11,986 nucleotides of DNA from Halobacteriales archaeon (GCA_020201485.1 JAIVGT010000008.1:1-11986); one strand, 5' to 3'; counted from the first letter of the stretch, positions 1 through 7,077 are shown. The notes: generated by a model from the letters alone, not told the origin. Numbers and translations are program-made.

Positions 1-98
1 GCGTAGGGCTGCTCGTGCGTCGCCGTGCCCGTCGGCAAGGCCGGCAGGGCGAGGAGGGCGACGAGGGCGAGCGTGAGCGCGCGCGGGGCGGTGCGCAT
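1..98 (-). CDS. Exported protein, N-terminal fragment (cut by left edge)
   Basis: Reading leftward from ATG at 98-96, 32 codons are visible before the window ends. They encode a textbook Sec signal peptide: a basic start (MRTAPR), a hydrophobic Leu/Ala core of about 16 residues (LTLALVALLALPALP), then a small-residue stretch (TGTATHEQ) where cleavage is likely. The mature protein is outside the window, so its function is unknown. Codon choice (GCC, CTC, GCG) matches the neighbouring genes. A TATA-like CTTATG lies at the right distance upstream, which supports the start. The gene is divergent from the large secreted protein on the other strand and may also act outside the membrane. Seen: signal peptide and start. 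Inferred: export. Confidence 0.72.
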   Translation of the reverse strand, partial: MRTAPRALTLALVALLALPALPTGTATHEQPY

Positions 99-129
99 GG
101 TGACCGGTGCGCGCAACAGCGCATCCCCC

Positions 130-135
130 CATAAG
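130..135 (-). promoter_or_regulatory. TATA-like box of the left-edge exported gene
   Basis: On the minus strand the sequence reads CCGCTTATGGGG. The AT-rich CTTATG centre is about 34 nt before the ATG at 98. With the usual archaeal spacing of about 26 nt, transcription would start near 106 and give a leader of roughly 8 nt. In DNA this GC-rich the AT island stands out, but it is a weak match to the archaeal consensus. The rest of the 170-nt divergent gap (99-268) shows no clear second promoter for the plus-strand gene. Confidence 0.4.
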
Positions 136-268
136 CGGTCTCACGACACCGGGCTGCGCATGCCGGACGCGTCCTGCACGCGCCGAGGAATCCCCGGAAG
201 CGCAGCAGGAATCAGGGCAAACGGGGATGAGGGGGCCGGTGGTTGGGCGGCGCGGAGACGTGGAACAA

Positions 269-3220
269 GTGCACCTCCGGGCCACCGCCCTGATGGCGAT
301 GATGTTGACGTCCGGCTTCGTCGGGCTCGTTGCGAGCGGCGGGGCCCTGGCGGCCAACGGCGACCAGCTCATCGTGAGCGGGGTGTCCATCGCGCCCGGC
401 AACCCGTGCGGCATCACCGGCCTGCCCGGCGGCGTCGCCGTGAAGCAAGCCGGGGCGGCGAGCCGCCTGTTCTACGCCACGAACTCCACGAAGAACATCT
501 CCATGGCGAACGCGCTCGTCACGAGCACGTACGCCCCGGCCTGCTCCGCCCTCGTGCCCGGCGTGCCTGGTGCCTCCGGCTGGGGGCAGCTCGCCTACGA
601 CGCGACGCGCAACCTGCTGTGGGGCGCGCGCGCCGACCACAGCGGCACCGTCGTCGGCATGACGATGGCGGGCACGGTCGTCGCCACGTTCTCCGGGCCG
701 GTCAGCGACCCGCAGGGCATCACCATCGACGAGGCCAGCCCGGGCGCGCACGACATGCTCATCGCCTGGGGCGCGCAGAGCGTGCCGCGCTACACCGTGA
801 GCCCGGCCACCGCCGGCGCGGCGAGCTACACCGTCACGCGCCAGGCCCAGGACCTCGTCCTGCCCGACCGCGCCTACCACCTCGCGGCCTGGCAGGGCGC
901 GCTGCTCGCGTCCGACAGCTCCTGGGGTGGAACGGTGCGCAACTACAACATGAACGGCGTCCCCCTCGGCCTGAGCTTCGCGCCCGGCTACGACTGGGTC
1001 GACCCGTGGTTCCAGCACCAGCGCAGCGCGCTCGGCGTGTACGCCATGGCCTTCGACGCGCAGACCTACGCCCCGAAGGGCGCGCTCTGGACCTACGACA
1101 TCCAGGGATACTCCATCTGCGTGGAGAACTGCCACGTGTACGGCCCGTGCCCGATGGAGGGCGGCGTGTGCATCGGCCCCGCGCCGTGCATCGCCAATTG
1201 CAACCTCACCGAGCGCTACGAGACGACCTACTTCCCCTACCTGCGCGCCTTCGAGGTCGTGCGCAAGTGCCCCGACGGCAGCACGCCCGCGCCTGCGGCA
1301 TCGTGCCCGTGCCCGTCCGTGCCCGCGCCGACGTTCCTCGCCCCGGACAGCAAGGTGTACATCCGCGGCGTCGCGACCACGACCCCGGCGAACCCGCCGC
1401 TGGCCGTGCAGGGCACGCTCACCGCGACCGCGCAGGGCCGCGCCATCGACCGCGTGACGATGTGGGGCGCGCCGGGCACGACGAGCAGCCCGTACGCGGG
1501 CGCGCCCGCCGACATCGTGTTCGACACGGCCCAGCTGCCCCGCGGCGGCTACACGGTCAACGCGCAGTCCTTCGACACCCAATCGAACTGCCTCGGCCCG
1601 GTCGCGCAGAAGGCGCTGTTCCTCGAGGACCCGACCCTGCGCACCTTCGCCCAGGCCCTGCACGTGGAGGGCAACGTCCCGCTCCACGTGGTCGCTGGCA
1701 CCATCGCCGTGCGGCCGGCCGACGACCTGCTCGGCCAGGAATCCGCGGTCGTGGCCGACCCGCACCAGGCTGGTGACGTGCAGTTCGACGCCGACCTGCT
1801 CTTGGCGGACGCCGCGCACGGCCCCGTCCCGGGCGCGGAGCAGCACCTCGTGGCCGATGCCGCGGCGCGCTTCGCCCACGTGGACGCCGACGTGCAGTTG
1901 GACCAGCTCTGCTACGACCTCACGGCGCAGGCGGCGTGCCTGGCGCTGCCCCGCGTCACGCTGCGGGAGGATGTCATGGGCTCCGATGCGCACGCGCAGA
2001 TGGACCTCGTCAGCGCGGCGGGGAGCGCCAGCTCCACGACCGACATGGACCGCGGGGCCGAGGCCGTGACCTCCAGCGCGACGGCACCCGGCTTCAGCAC
2101 GCACGGCGTCACCCCCTGCCCGTTCACGGCGCAGGCGGTCGTGCAGCCCCCGGCCAGCCTCGCGCCCATCGGCGTCGGCCCGGTGAGCCCGGGTGTGCCG
2201 TGCACCATCAGCGCCGGCGGCATCACGGCCACGTTCAACGACGTGGGCCAGCGGAACGGCGCCCTGTTCCACGAGGCGTGGGCCACCGTGCTCCACGTCA
2301 CCATCCAGGAGGGCCCGTACCGCGGCGAGATTCTGCTCGGTACGAGCTACGCCGGCATCAGCCTCGGCGGAGCAAGCCTGCTGCAGGGCCCGCCCGGCTC
2401 GTTCCGCGGCGAGGACGACTTCGGCACGGGCGGCGACGTGGCCGGCGCGCGGAACAGCGGCCCGGTGCTCGCGGAGGGCGCGTACAGCGGCTCGTTCGAG
2501 GGCTCCGACCGCGCGGACGCGTTCCAGGCGCTCGTCACCCAAGGCCACAAGCTCAAGGTCGCGCTCCTGCCCGCGCACCGGCTCAGCCTGGCGCTCGACC
2601 CGCTCCCGACCCTGCCCGCGGCCGGCCTCGCGCCGCGGTTCGTGCACATGGACTTGTACGACCCGGCCGGCGTGCTCCGCGACAGCACCGTCCTCGCCGC
2701 GCCCGCGGAGCAGGCGGAGGTGGAGCTGAACGTGGACGTGGACGGGCTGTGGAGCGTCGTGCTCACGCGCACCGACCACCTGCTGGAGACCGCGCCCTAC
2801 ACGCTCCTCGTCGCCGAGCCCGCCATCAGCTTCGCCCTCACCGACCAGCCGGACATCGCCCTCGGCTGCGCCAGCCCGTACGCGCTCGCCCCGACGGGGC
2901 AGACGCAGGCCGCCATCACGCCGGGCGATGTGGGCGACTCGTACCTCGTGCACCTGGCATCGCCGGGCACGATGGCCATCACGCTCAGCGTGCCGGACCT
3001 CGACGGCGCGGACCTCGACCTGGAGCTGCGCGACGCGGCGACGTGCGGCGGGAACGTGTTCCAGCAAAGCCTGAACGGCAAGAACTTCGCGCAGCCCAAG
3101 GGCACGCCAGACAGCATCGTGCAGCAGAACCTGCCCGCGGGCGACTACGTGGTGAGCGTCCTGCACGCGAACGGCCTGGACGACTACGACCTGCAGGTCA
3201 CGATGGCCAAGCCGGCGTGA
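269..3220 (+). CDS. Large secreted beta-propeller / tandem PPC-domain protein
   Basis: This 983-residue protein is predicted to be exported. Residues 1-29 form a signal peptide (hydrophobic core LMAMMLTSGFVGLVASGG, cleavage after ALA). Residues about 30-340 contain propeller-like strands (LAYDATRNLLWGA, GITIDEASPG). A cysteine cluster at 284, 288, 294, 301, 307 and 311 follows, then a Pro/Cys linker with C334, C346 and C348. The middle (about 350-730) is beta-rich and unassigned. Two C-terminal regions, about 732-854 and 872-982, resemble bacterial pre-peptidase C-terminal (PPC) beta-sandwiches; the second is clearer (GDVGDSYLVHLASPGTMAIT ... LPAGDYVVSVLHANG). I see no protease or other catalytic motif and no C-terminal anchor helix. 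GTG at 269 was chosen because GGAG sits 11 nt upstream and codons before it (AGG, GGG, GTT, CAA) are atypical here; GTG 260 or ATG 227 remain possible. Role unknown: perhaps surface binding or adhesion. Confidence 0.85.
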   Translation: MHLRATALMAMMLTSGFVGLVASGGALAANGDQLIVSGVSIAPGNPCGITGLPGGVAVKQAGAASRLFYATNSTKNISMANALVTSTYAPACSALVPGVPGASGWGQLAYDATRNLLWGARADHSGTVVGMTMAGTVVATFSGPVSDPQGITIDEASPGAHDMLIAWGAQSVPRYTVSPATAGAASYTVTRQAQDLVLPDRAYHLAAWQGALLASDSSWGGTVRNYNMNGVPLGLSFAPGYDWVDPWFQHQRSALGVYAMAFDAQTYAPKGALWTYDIQGYSICVENCHVYGPCPMEGGVCIGPAPCIANCNLTERYETTYFPYLRAFEVVRKCPDGSTPAPAASCPCPSVPAPTFLAPDSKVYIRGVATTTPANPPLAVQGTLTATAQGRAIDRVTMWGAPGTTSSPYAGAPADIVFDTAQLPRGGYTVNAQSFDTQSNCLGPVAQKALFLEDPTLRTFAQALHVEGNVPLHVVAGTIAVRPADDLLGQESAVVADPHQAGDVQFDADLLLADAAHGPVPGAEQHLVADAAARFAHVDADVQLDQLCYDLTAQAACLALPRVTLREDVMGSDAHAQMDLVSAAGSASSTTDMDRGAEAVTSSATAPGFSTHGVTPCPFTAQAVVQPPASLAPIGVGPVSPGVPCTISAGGITATFNDVGQRNGALFHEAWATVLHVTIQEGPYRGEILLGTSYAGISLGGASLLQGPPGSFRGEDDFGTGGDVAGARNSGPVLAEGAYSGSFEGSDRADAFQALVTQGHKLKVALLPAHRLSLALDPLPTLPAAGLAPRFVHMDLYDPAGVLRDSTVLAAPAEQAEVELNVDVDGLWSVVLTRTDHLLETAPYTLLVAEPAISFALTDQPDIALGCASPYALAPTGQTQAAITPGDVGDSYLVHLASPGTMAITLSVPDLDGADLDLELRDAATCGGNVFQQSLNGKNFAQPKGTPDSIVQQNLPAGDYVVSVLHANGLDDYDLQVTMAKPA

Positions 3221-3239
3221 GCCCGCTGCGTGAGCCCGC
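3215..3239 (+). repeat. Tandem 12-bp repeat across the stop codon
   Basis: GCGTGAGCCCGC occurs at 3215-3226 and again at 3228-3239 with one base between. The first copy contains the real stop codon (TGA 3218-3220), and the second carries another TGA. The second copy also begins a small hairpin, GAGCC-CGC-GGCTC (3232-3244). No T-run follows, so terminator function is uncertain. A local duplication is the simplest origin. Confidence 0.55.
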
Positions 3240-3284
3240 GGCTCGGACCGCAAAGCCTTAGCGGACGCGCCCGCGTGCCAGCGC

Positions 3285-4511
3285 GTGGAGCCCCGCGAGG
3301 CGCTGCCGGGCGTGCTCGCCCCCGCGTACGAAGGCGGCAGCATCGCGAACCTCCTGCCGGCCATGCTGCGCGCGCTGGGCGTGCCGGCCCAGGGCACGCT
3401 GCCGCCGCTCACCCTGCCCGCGGAGCTGGCCGAAGGCGTGGAGCGCATCGCGCTGCTGACGCTCGACGGCTGGGGCTGGAACCAGCTCCAGCGCGGCATG
3501 GAGGGCGGCTGGGCGAAGCTCGCGGCGCACGCGGAGCTGATGCGCATCACGAGCGTGGCGCCGAGCACGACCACGGCCGCCATCGCCAGCCTCAACACGG
3601 GGCTTGCGCCCTCCCAGCATGGCCTCCTCGGCTACCACCTCTGGCTCCAGGAGTTCGGCTGCGTGGCGAACATGGTGGCGTTCGCGCCGGCGGCCGGCGG
3701 GCGGGGCCTGGACGCGCAGGTCCGGCCGGAGGACTTCTTCACCGCGCCCACCGCAGCGCAGCTGCTCGGCCAGGCCGGCGCGCACCACCTCAACGTCACG
3801 CGGCGCGAGTTCCTCGGCTCGCCCCTGACGCGCATGGTGTACAAGGGCGGCGAGGCGGTGGGCACGACGACGCTCGGCGAGCTGCTCGTGGAGATGCGCG
3901 GAGCGCTGGGCGCGATGCCGGGCAGCGCGGGGGTGGTGCAGGGCTACTGGCCGAGCATCGACACCGTCGCGCACGCGCGCGGCCCGGGGAGCGCGCACCA
4001 CGCGGCGGAGCTGGCCATGCTGGGCGATGCCCTCGCGCGGGAGCTCCTCGACAAGGCGCACGACCCGAAGGCGCTGCTGCTCATCACCGCCGACCATGGG
4101 CTGGCGACCATCCCGCCCGAGCGCGTGCTGCGCGTGCGCGAGCATGCCGAGCTGCGCGACGCGCTCCTGCTGCCGAACTGGGGCGACTCGCGCTGGGGCT
4201 TCCTGCAGAGCCGCGAGGGGCAGCGCGAGGCGCTGCGCGAGGCGATGCAGGAGCGCCTCGGGCCTGGAGGGCACGTGCTCGACATGGGCGAGGTGCAGCG
4301 CCTCGGACTGCTCGGCCCCCTCCCGTGGTGCGCCGAGGCGCGGGGGCGCGTCGGGGACCTCGTCGCGCTGCCGGCTCCCGGGCACGGCATGACCTGGCCG
4401 TTCAGTTGGAACCAGCCCGGCCGGCCGCCGAAGGAGGAACTGCTCGGCCGGCACGGCGGCTGCACGCCGGACGAGATGCTCGTGCCGCTGATGGCGCTCC
4501 GGCTGGGCTGA
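3285..4511 (+). CDS. Alkaline phosphatase superfamily phosphodiesterase
   Basis: A 408-residue metal-dependent hydrolase of the type I phosphodiesterase / nucleotide pyrophosphatase group (alkaline phosphatase fold). Expected metal and catalytic positions are recognisable: D61 in LLTLDGWGWN; the Thr nucleophile region SVAPSTTTAAIASLNTG (T95-T97); D226 and H230 in YWPSIDTVAHA; D270-H271 in LLLITADHG; and H390 in GRHGGCTPDE near the C-terminus. Such enzymes use two divalent metals to hydrolyse phosphate mono- or diesters; the substrate cannot be read from sequence. No signal peptide or membrane helix is seen, so it is probably cytoplasmic. GTG at 3285 fits the short N-terminus before the first strand; no ATG lies nearby, and a weak CTTA element about 27 nt upstream would suit a leaderless transcript. 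A membrane protein begins 14 nt after its stop, suggesting co-transcription. Family confident, substrate unknown. Confidence 0.9.
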   Translation: MEPREALPGVLAPAYEGGSIANLLPAMLRALGVPAQGTLPPLTLPAELAEGVERIALLTLDGWGWNQLQRGMEGGWAKLAAHAELMRITSVAPSTTTAAIASLNTGLAPSQHGLLGYHLWLQEFGCVANMVAFAPAAGGRGLDAQVRPEDFFTAPTAAQLLGQAGAHHLNVTRREFLGSPLTRMVYKGGEAVGTTTLGELLVEMRGALGAMPGSAGVVQGYWPSIDTVAHARGPGSAHHAAELAMLGDALARELLDKAHDPKALLLITADHGLATIPPERVLRVREHAELRDALLLPNWGDSRWGFLQSREGQREALREAMQERLGPGGHVLDMGEVQRLGLLGPLPWCAEARGRVGDLVALPAPGHGMTWPFSWNQPGRPPKEELLGRHGGCTPDEMLVPLMALRLG

Positions 4512-4525
4512 GCCGCGGCAGGTTC

Positions 4526-5845
4526 ATGCGCCCCGCGGCGCATCGGCCGCCGTTGACGTTCGACTTCACGTTGGCGGCGTTGGTGAACGCAGGGAGCGGC
4601 GTCCTCGACCTCCTGCTCACGGCGTTCGTGGCGACCGTCCGCCCGCGGCAGCGCGTGCACACGTGGTTCATCGTGTTCGGGCTGGCGTTCGGCCTCAACT
4701 GGCTGTTCGTGAACCTGTTCATCCCCGACGACGCCCTCGGCGCGCTCGCCTGGTGGGGGAGCGCCGTCGTGCAGGCGGTGGCGGGCGTGGGCGTCGCCTT
4801 GCTCGCGGTGAGTTATCCGTTGCCCCTGCGCCGCGCCGAACGCGGGGTCCTCGTGCTGCCCGGCGCGCTCGCCGCGGCCCGGTTCGCGGTCACCGTATGG
4901 GTCCCGTTGGGAGGCTTCCTCGGCCTCGTGGCCGCGGCGCCCTTCGCGCCCCTGACGGGCGTGGACCCCGTCGCCGCGGAGGCCTTCCGATGGTCGCAGA
5001 TCACCCGCAGCGTGCTCCTCGCGGGGTTCACCCTCGCCCTCGCCCTGTGGGCCCTGCGCTGGCAGGCGGGCGATGCGCGGGACCGCCGGCAGTACGCGCT
5101 CATGACGGCGGCGCTCGTCCTGTATCCCGGCGTCGTGGCGGGCAGCAACGCCATGGCCGCGCCGTGGTACATCGTCGTCGTGACCCTCGGCCCGGTCCTC
5201 GTGCTGTGCGCCCTCTGGCTGCGGAACGCGGCGCGCGCGGAAGGGCGCGAGGCGGCGCTGGCGCGCAACGTGGCCCTGCTCTGCCTCGTCCCCGTGCCCG
5301 TCGGCATGCTGCTGTTCGACGCGACGACGCGGACGGGCGGGCTGGGATACGGTCTGTTCCGCAGCGCCGGCGTGGCCATCCTCGCCTACGCCATCGTGCG
5401 CCACCAGATGCTCGGCATCGACGTCAAGGTCCGCTGGACCATCAAGAACAGCACCATCGCCGGCGTGTTCATCGGCGTGTTCTTCGTCGTGAGCAACAGC
5501 GTGCAGACGTACTTCCAGACCACGCTCGGCACCTACATCGGCATCGTCGCCGCGGGCGCGCTCGTGTTCGCCCTCGCCCCGCTCCAGCACTTCGCGGACC
5601 GCGTCGCCAGCGCGGCGATGCCGGGCGCGAAGCCGGCCCAGGAGATGAGCCACCCGGAGCGGGCCGCGCTGTACCGCGACCTGGCGCGGCAGGCCTGGGC
5701 GGACGGGCACCTGACCCCGGACGAGCACGACCTGCTCGAGACCGCGCGGGAGCGCCTCGGCCTGAGCCGCGACGAGGCGGCGCGCATCGACCGCGAGGCG
5801 GCGCGGGGCGGGGAAGCGCGTGCCGAGCAGGTCACCGGCGCGTGA
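4526..5845 (+). CDS. Polytopic membrane protein with C-terminal TerB-like domain
   Basis: A 439-residue integral membrane protein. About ten or eleven hydrophobic segments run from residue 14 to 352. The last two (about 308-330 and 336-352) are preceded by YAIVRHQMLGIDVKVRW and followed by APLQHFADRV, a layout like the 7TM sensor regions ahead of some histidine kinases. No kinase domain follows. Instead, residues 375-425 are soluble and helical (ALYRDLARQAWADGHLTPDE, then LLETARERLGLSRDEAARID), resembling TerB-like domains that pair a 'DG.L...E' turn with a 'LGLS.EE' helix. ATG at 4526 lies 14 nt after the phosphodiesterase stop, so the two are likely one operon. An inverted repeat spans its stop codon. 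It may be a membrane sensor or scaffold; substrate and signal are unknown. Membrane topology is confident, the sensor and TerB resemblance moderate. Confidence 0.82.
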   Translation: MRPAAHRPPLTFDFTLAALVNAGSGVLDLLLTAFVATVRPRQRVHTWFIVFGLAFGLNWLFVNLFIPDDALGALAWWGSAVVQAVAGVGVALLAVSYPLPLRRAERGVLVLPGALAAARFAVTVWVPLGGFLGLVAAAPFAPLTGVDPVAAEAFRWSQITRSVLLAGFTLALALWALRWQAGDARDRRQYALMTAALVLYPGVVAGSNAMAAPWYIVVVTLGPVLVLCALWLRNAARAEGREAALARNVALLCLVPVPVGMLLFDATTRTGGLGYGLFRSAGVAILAYAIVRHQMLGIDVKVRWTIKNSTIAGVFIGVFFVVSNSVQTYFQTTLGTYIGIVAAGALVFALAPLQHFADRVASAAMPGAKPAQEMSHPERAALYRDLARQAWADGHLTPDEHDLLETARERLGLSRDEAARIDREAARGGEARAEQVTGA

Positions 5846-5847
5846 CC
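5830..5847 (+). terminator. Hairpin spanning the membrane-protein stop codon
   Basis: GGTCAC (5830-5835) pairs with GTGACC (5842-5847) across a six-base loop, CGGCGC. The stop codon TGA (5843-5845) lies inside the right arm. It could mark or protect the 3' end of the transcript before the next gene's own promoter. No T-tract follows, as archaeal termination would usually need, so the terminator call is tentative. Confidence 0.35.
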
Positions 5848-5881
5848 GAGGCACGTCCTGCGCGCGGCACAGACGCTCAAG

Positions 5882-5888
5882 TTAAATA
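5882..5888 (+). promoter_or_regulatory. Archaeal TATA box for the Fe-S carrier gene
   Basis: TTAAATA sits in an otherwise GC-rich 80-nt gap, preceded by a purine-containing stretch (CTCAAG) that could act as BRE. Using about 26 nt from the box centre, transcription would start near 5911, giving a leader of about 15 nt that contains the GGTGA ribosome-binding site. This is the best promoter in the window and a main reason for calling the organism archaeal. Confidence 0.75.
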
Positions 5889-5915
5889 GCAGGGACCGGG
5901 ATAGGCGTCCATCGC

Positions 5916-5920
5916 GGTGA
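5916..5920 (+). promoter_or_regulatory. Shine-Dalgarno site deciding the Fe-S carrier start
   Basis: GGTGA, complementary to the 16S rRNA 3' end, lies five bases before ATG 5926. It overlaps an in-frame GTG at 5917, so that GTG is part of the ribosome-binding site rather than the start. Confidence 0.7.
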
Positions 5921-5925
5921 GCCGG

Positions 5926-6249
5926 ATGCAGGTCCAAGTCACGGAGACGGCGGCCAAGATGCTGAAGCAGGCCGCGGAGCAGCAAGGGAAGCAGGGCTTC
6001 GGCCTGCGCGTGGATGTCTATCCCGGCGGCTGCGCCGGCTTCATGTACGAGCTGAGCTTCGTCCAGGGCACGACGAACGGCGAGACCGTCGTCGACGTGA
6101 ACGGCGTGAAGCTGTTCATCGACCCGGCGAACGAGCCCATCCTCGACGGCATCGTCATCGACTACATCGACTCCCTCATGGGCGGCGGGTTCAACATCAA
6201 GAACCCGAACGCCAGCTCGAGCTGCGGCTGCGGCAAGAGCTTCGGCTGA
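5926..6249 (+). CDS. HesB/IscA-family iron-sulfur cluster carrier
   Basis: A 107-residue A-type carrier, the usual length for the family. The three ligand cysteines are present: C36 in YPGGCAGFMYEL and the CGC pair C100/C102 in SSSCGCGKSFG at the C-terminus. The central LFIDPANEPILDG and IDYIDSLMGGGFNIKNPN are family hallmarks. These cytoplasmic proteins bind Fe-S clusters or iron and hand them to client enzymes; in bacteria the clients include lipoyl synthase. Sequence alone does not separate IscA, SufA and ErpA, so no symbol is given. The ATG is fixed by GGTGA five bases upstream and by a TATA box. No other Fe-S assembly gene (SufBC, IscS or IscU) is in the window, so it appears monocistronic. 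The next gene is convergent with a 106-nt gap (6250-6355) that is pyrimidine-rich in part but shows no clear terminator. Confidence 0.95.
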   Translation: MQVQVTETAAKMLKQAAEQQGKQGFGLRVDVYPGGCAGFMYELSFVQGTTNGETVVDVNGVKLFIDPANEPILDGIVIDYIDSLMGGGFNIKNPNASSSCGCGKSFG

Positions 6250-6355
6250 TGGGGGACAGCGTCGCTCGTCGCCTTCGCGCTGCGCGCTCCGGCTCCTCGC
6301 TCCTCGTGCTCCCCTCCGACGACGGATGGGTGGCGCGCGGACGTCGTTCTCCAAC

Positions 6356-6697
6356 TCACGGCGGCAGCGGAGGCACGGGCGGGAGCAGGCCCAGGACCTG
6401 CTCGATGATGGGCTCGGCGATGCCGAGGACGGTGTCGACGATGGGGTCCTCGGTGATGACGTGCACGGTGGGCGTCGCGCTGACGTGCGGGCTCTCCGGG
6501 TTGCAAACGGCGGCGATGCCGTCCGGCCCGCCGAGCTCGATGGTCGCGCCCGCGACGTCGGGCACGCCGGCGCTGACCGGGTCGGGCGACACGACCTCGA
6601 CGCCCGTGCTGCCGTCGGAGCATGTCGGGGGCTCGACGGCCCAGGCGGTGGAGGCGAAGGCGATGCTGGCGAGGAGCACGAGGGTCTGGCCGCGCAT
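6356..6697 (-). CDS. Small secreted protein with Pro-rich tail, unknown
   Basis: I do not recognise this 113-residue protein. It starts with a clear signal peptide (MRGQTLVLLASIAFASTAWA, cleavage before VEPPTC). The mature part of about 93 residues has two cysteines (C26, C65), which could form a disulfide, beta-prone stretches (TGVEVVSPDPVSAG, TPTVHVITED), and a hydrophobic C-terminal helix (IVDTVLGIAEPIIEQVLGLL) ending in PPVPPLPP. That end could be a weak membrane or partner contact but is short for a membrane anchor. ATG at 6697 was chosen because the signal peptide begins there, with GGAG just upstream; an in-frame TTG at 6724 would add a poor N-terminus. It is divergent from the dodecin gene across 126 nt with no convincing TATA box. 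Export confident, function unknown. Confidence 0.72.
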   Translation of the reverse strand: MRGQTLVLLASIAFASTAWAVEPPTCSDGSTGVEVVSPDPVSAGVPDVAGATIELGGPDGIAAVCNPESPHVSATPTVHVITEDPIVDTVLGIAEPIIEQVLGLLPPVPPLPP

Positions 6698-6823
6698 GGC
6701 TCCGGCAGCGCGGAAGGGGCACAAGAACCCGCTCCCGGCAGCGTGGTCGCATGCGACGCGTCAAGGCTCCGGGCCCGCAGGATGCGAAAGGTTCACCCCG
6801 CCTGCGCTGCGTGCTGGGGGTGC

Positions 6824-7051
6824 ATGGCCCCGAACAAGACGTACAAGTTCATCGACCTCGTCGGCATCAGCGAGAAGAGCTTCGCCGACGCGGCGAACAA
6901 CGCGGTGAAGAAGGCGGCGCAGACGCTCAAGGGCCTCGCCTGGTTCGAGGTCACGGAGGAGCGCGGCAGCATCGAGAACGGCAAGATCAAGGAGTACCAG
7001 GTGACCGTGCGCATCGCGTTCCGCCTCATGGACCAGGGCGAGCTGCGCTGA
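6824..7051 (+). CDS. Dodecin (flavin-binding dodecamer subunit)
   Basis: A 75-residue protein matching dodecin in length and pattern: an N-terminal strand (KTYKFIDLVG), one helix (SEKSFADAANNAVKKAAQTL), then two strands (LAWFEVTEERGSI, KEYQVTVRIAFRL). Dodecins assemble into hollow twelve-subunit spheres in the cytoplasm that store or quench flavins. W40 (in LAWFEV) and Q59 (in EYQVTV) sit where archaeal dodecin uses a Trp to stack and a Gln to contact the isoalloxazine ring, so flavin binding is likely. ATG 6824 gives the normal dodecin N-terminus; an upstream in-frame ATG at 6782 would add 14 Cys-containing residues not expected in the family. The codon before it is part of a G-rich run (GGGGGTG) that ends only one base before the ATG, close for an SD. 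It converges with the Ala-rich exported protein 21 nt downstream. Confidence 0.92.
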   Translation: MAPNKTYKFIDLVGISEKSFADAANNAVKKAAQTLKGLAWFEVTEERGSIENGKIKEYQVTVRIAFRLMDQGELR

Positions 7052-7077
7052 GCCCGCCCGGCCCGCGCGCCCTCAGC
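7047..7077. terminator. Inverted repeat joining two convergent stop codons
   Basis: GCTGAG (7047-7052) and CTCAGC (7072-7077) are perfect inverse complements separated by 19 GC-rich bases. The left arm holds the dodecin stop and the right arm holds the stop of the opposing gene. A hairpin here would act identically on both transcripts, so a bidirectional 3'-end structure is possible. Part of the symmetry is forced by two TGA stops facing each other, so confidence is low. Confidence 0.3.

Noticed and set aside
227..268. ATG 227 as start of the large secreted protein
   Set aside because: Codons from 227 to 268 (AGG, GGG, GTT, GGA, GAA, CAA) are unlike the rest of the gene and lengthen the signal peptide's N-region; not excluded.
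212..3598. A very long open frame on the minus strand opposite the large secreted gene
   Set aside because: Its translation is Arg/Ala/His-rich without domains or a hydrophobic core and mirrors the strong codon bias of the plus-strand gene; high GC makes such frames common.
3230..4525. Upstream in-frame extension of the membrane protein, giving an 871-residue product
   Set aside because: The extension overlaps the phosphodiesterase gene in another frame and is Arg/Gly/Ala-rich; the membrane protein naturally starts at ATG 4526.
3944..5854. A 636-codon open frame on the minus strand opposite the phosphodiesterase and membrane-protein genes
   Set aside because: The plus strand encodes recognisable catalytic motifs and clean membrane helices there; the antisense product is charged low-complexity sequence.
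6250..6355. Possible terminator or small gene between the Fe-S carrier and the small secreted gene
   Set aside because: Only a pyrimidine-rich stretch and a weak CGACG/CGTCG repeat are visible; no T-run and no convincing short coding sequence.
6698..6823. Promoters for the divergent small secreted and dodecin genes
   Set aside because: Weak AT patches (near 6716-6727 and 6785-6793) are not convincingly TATA-like or well placed.
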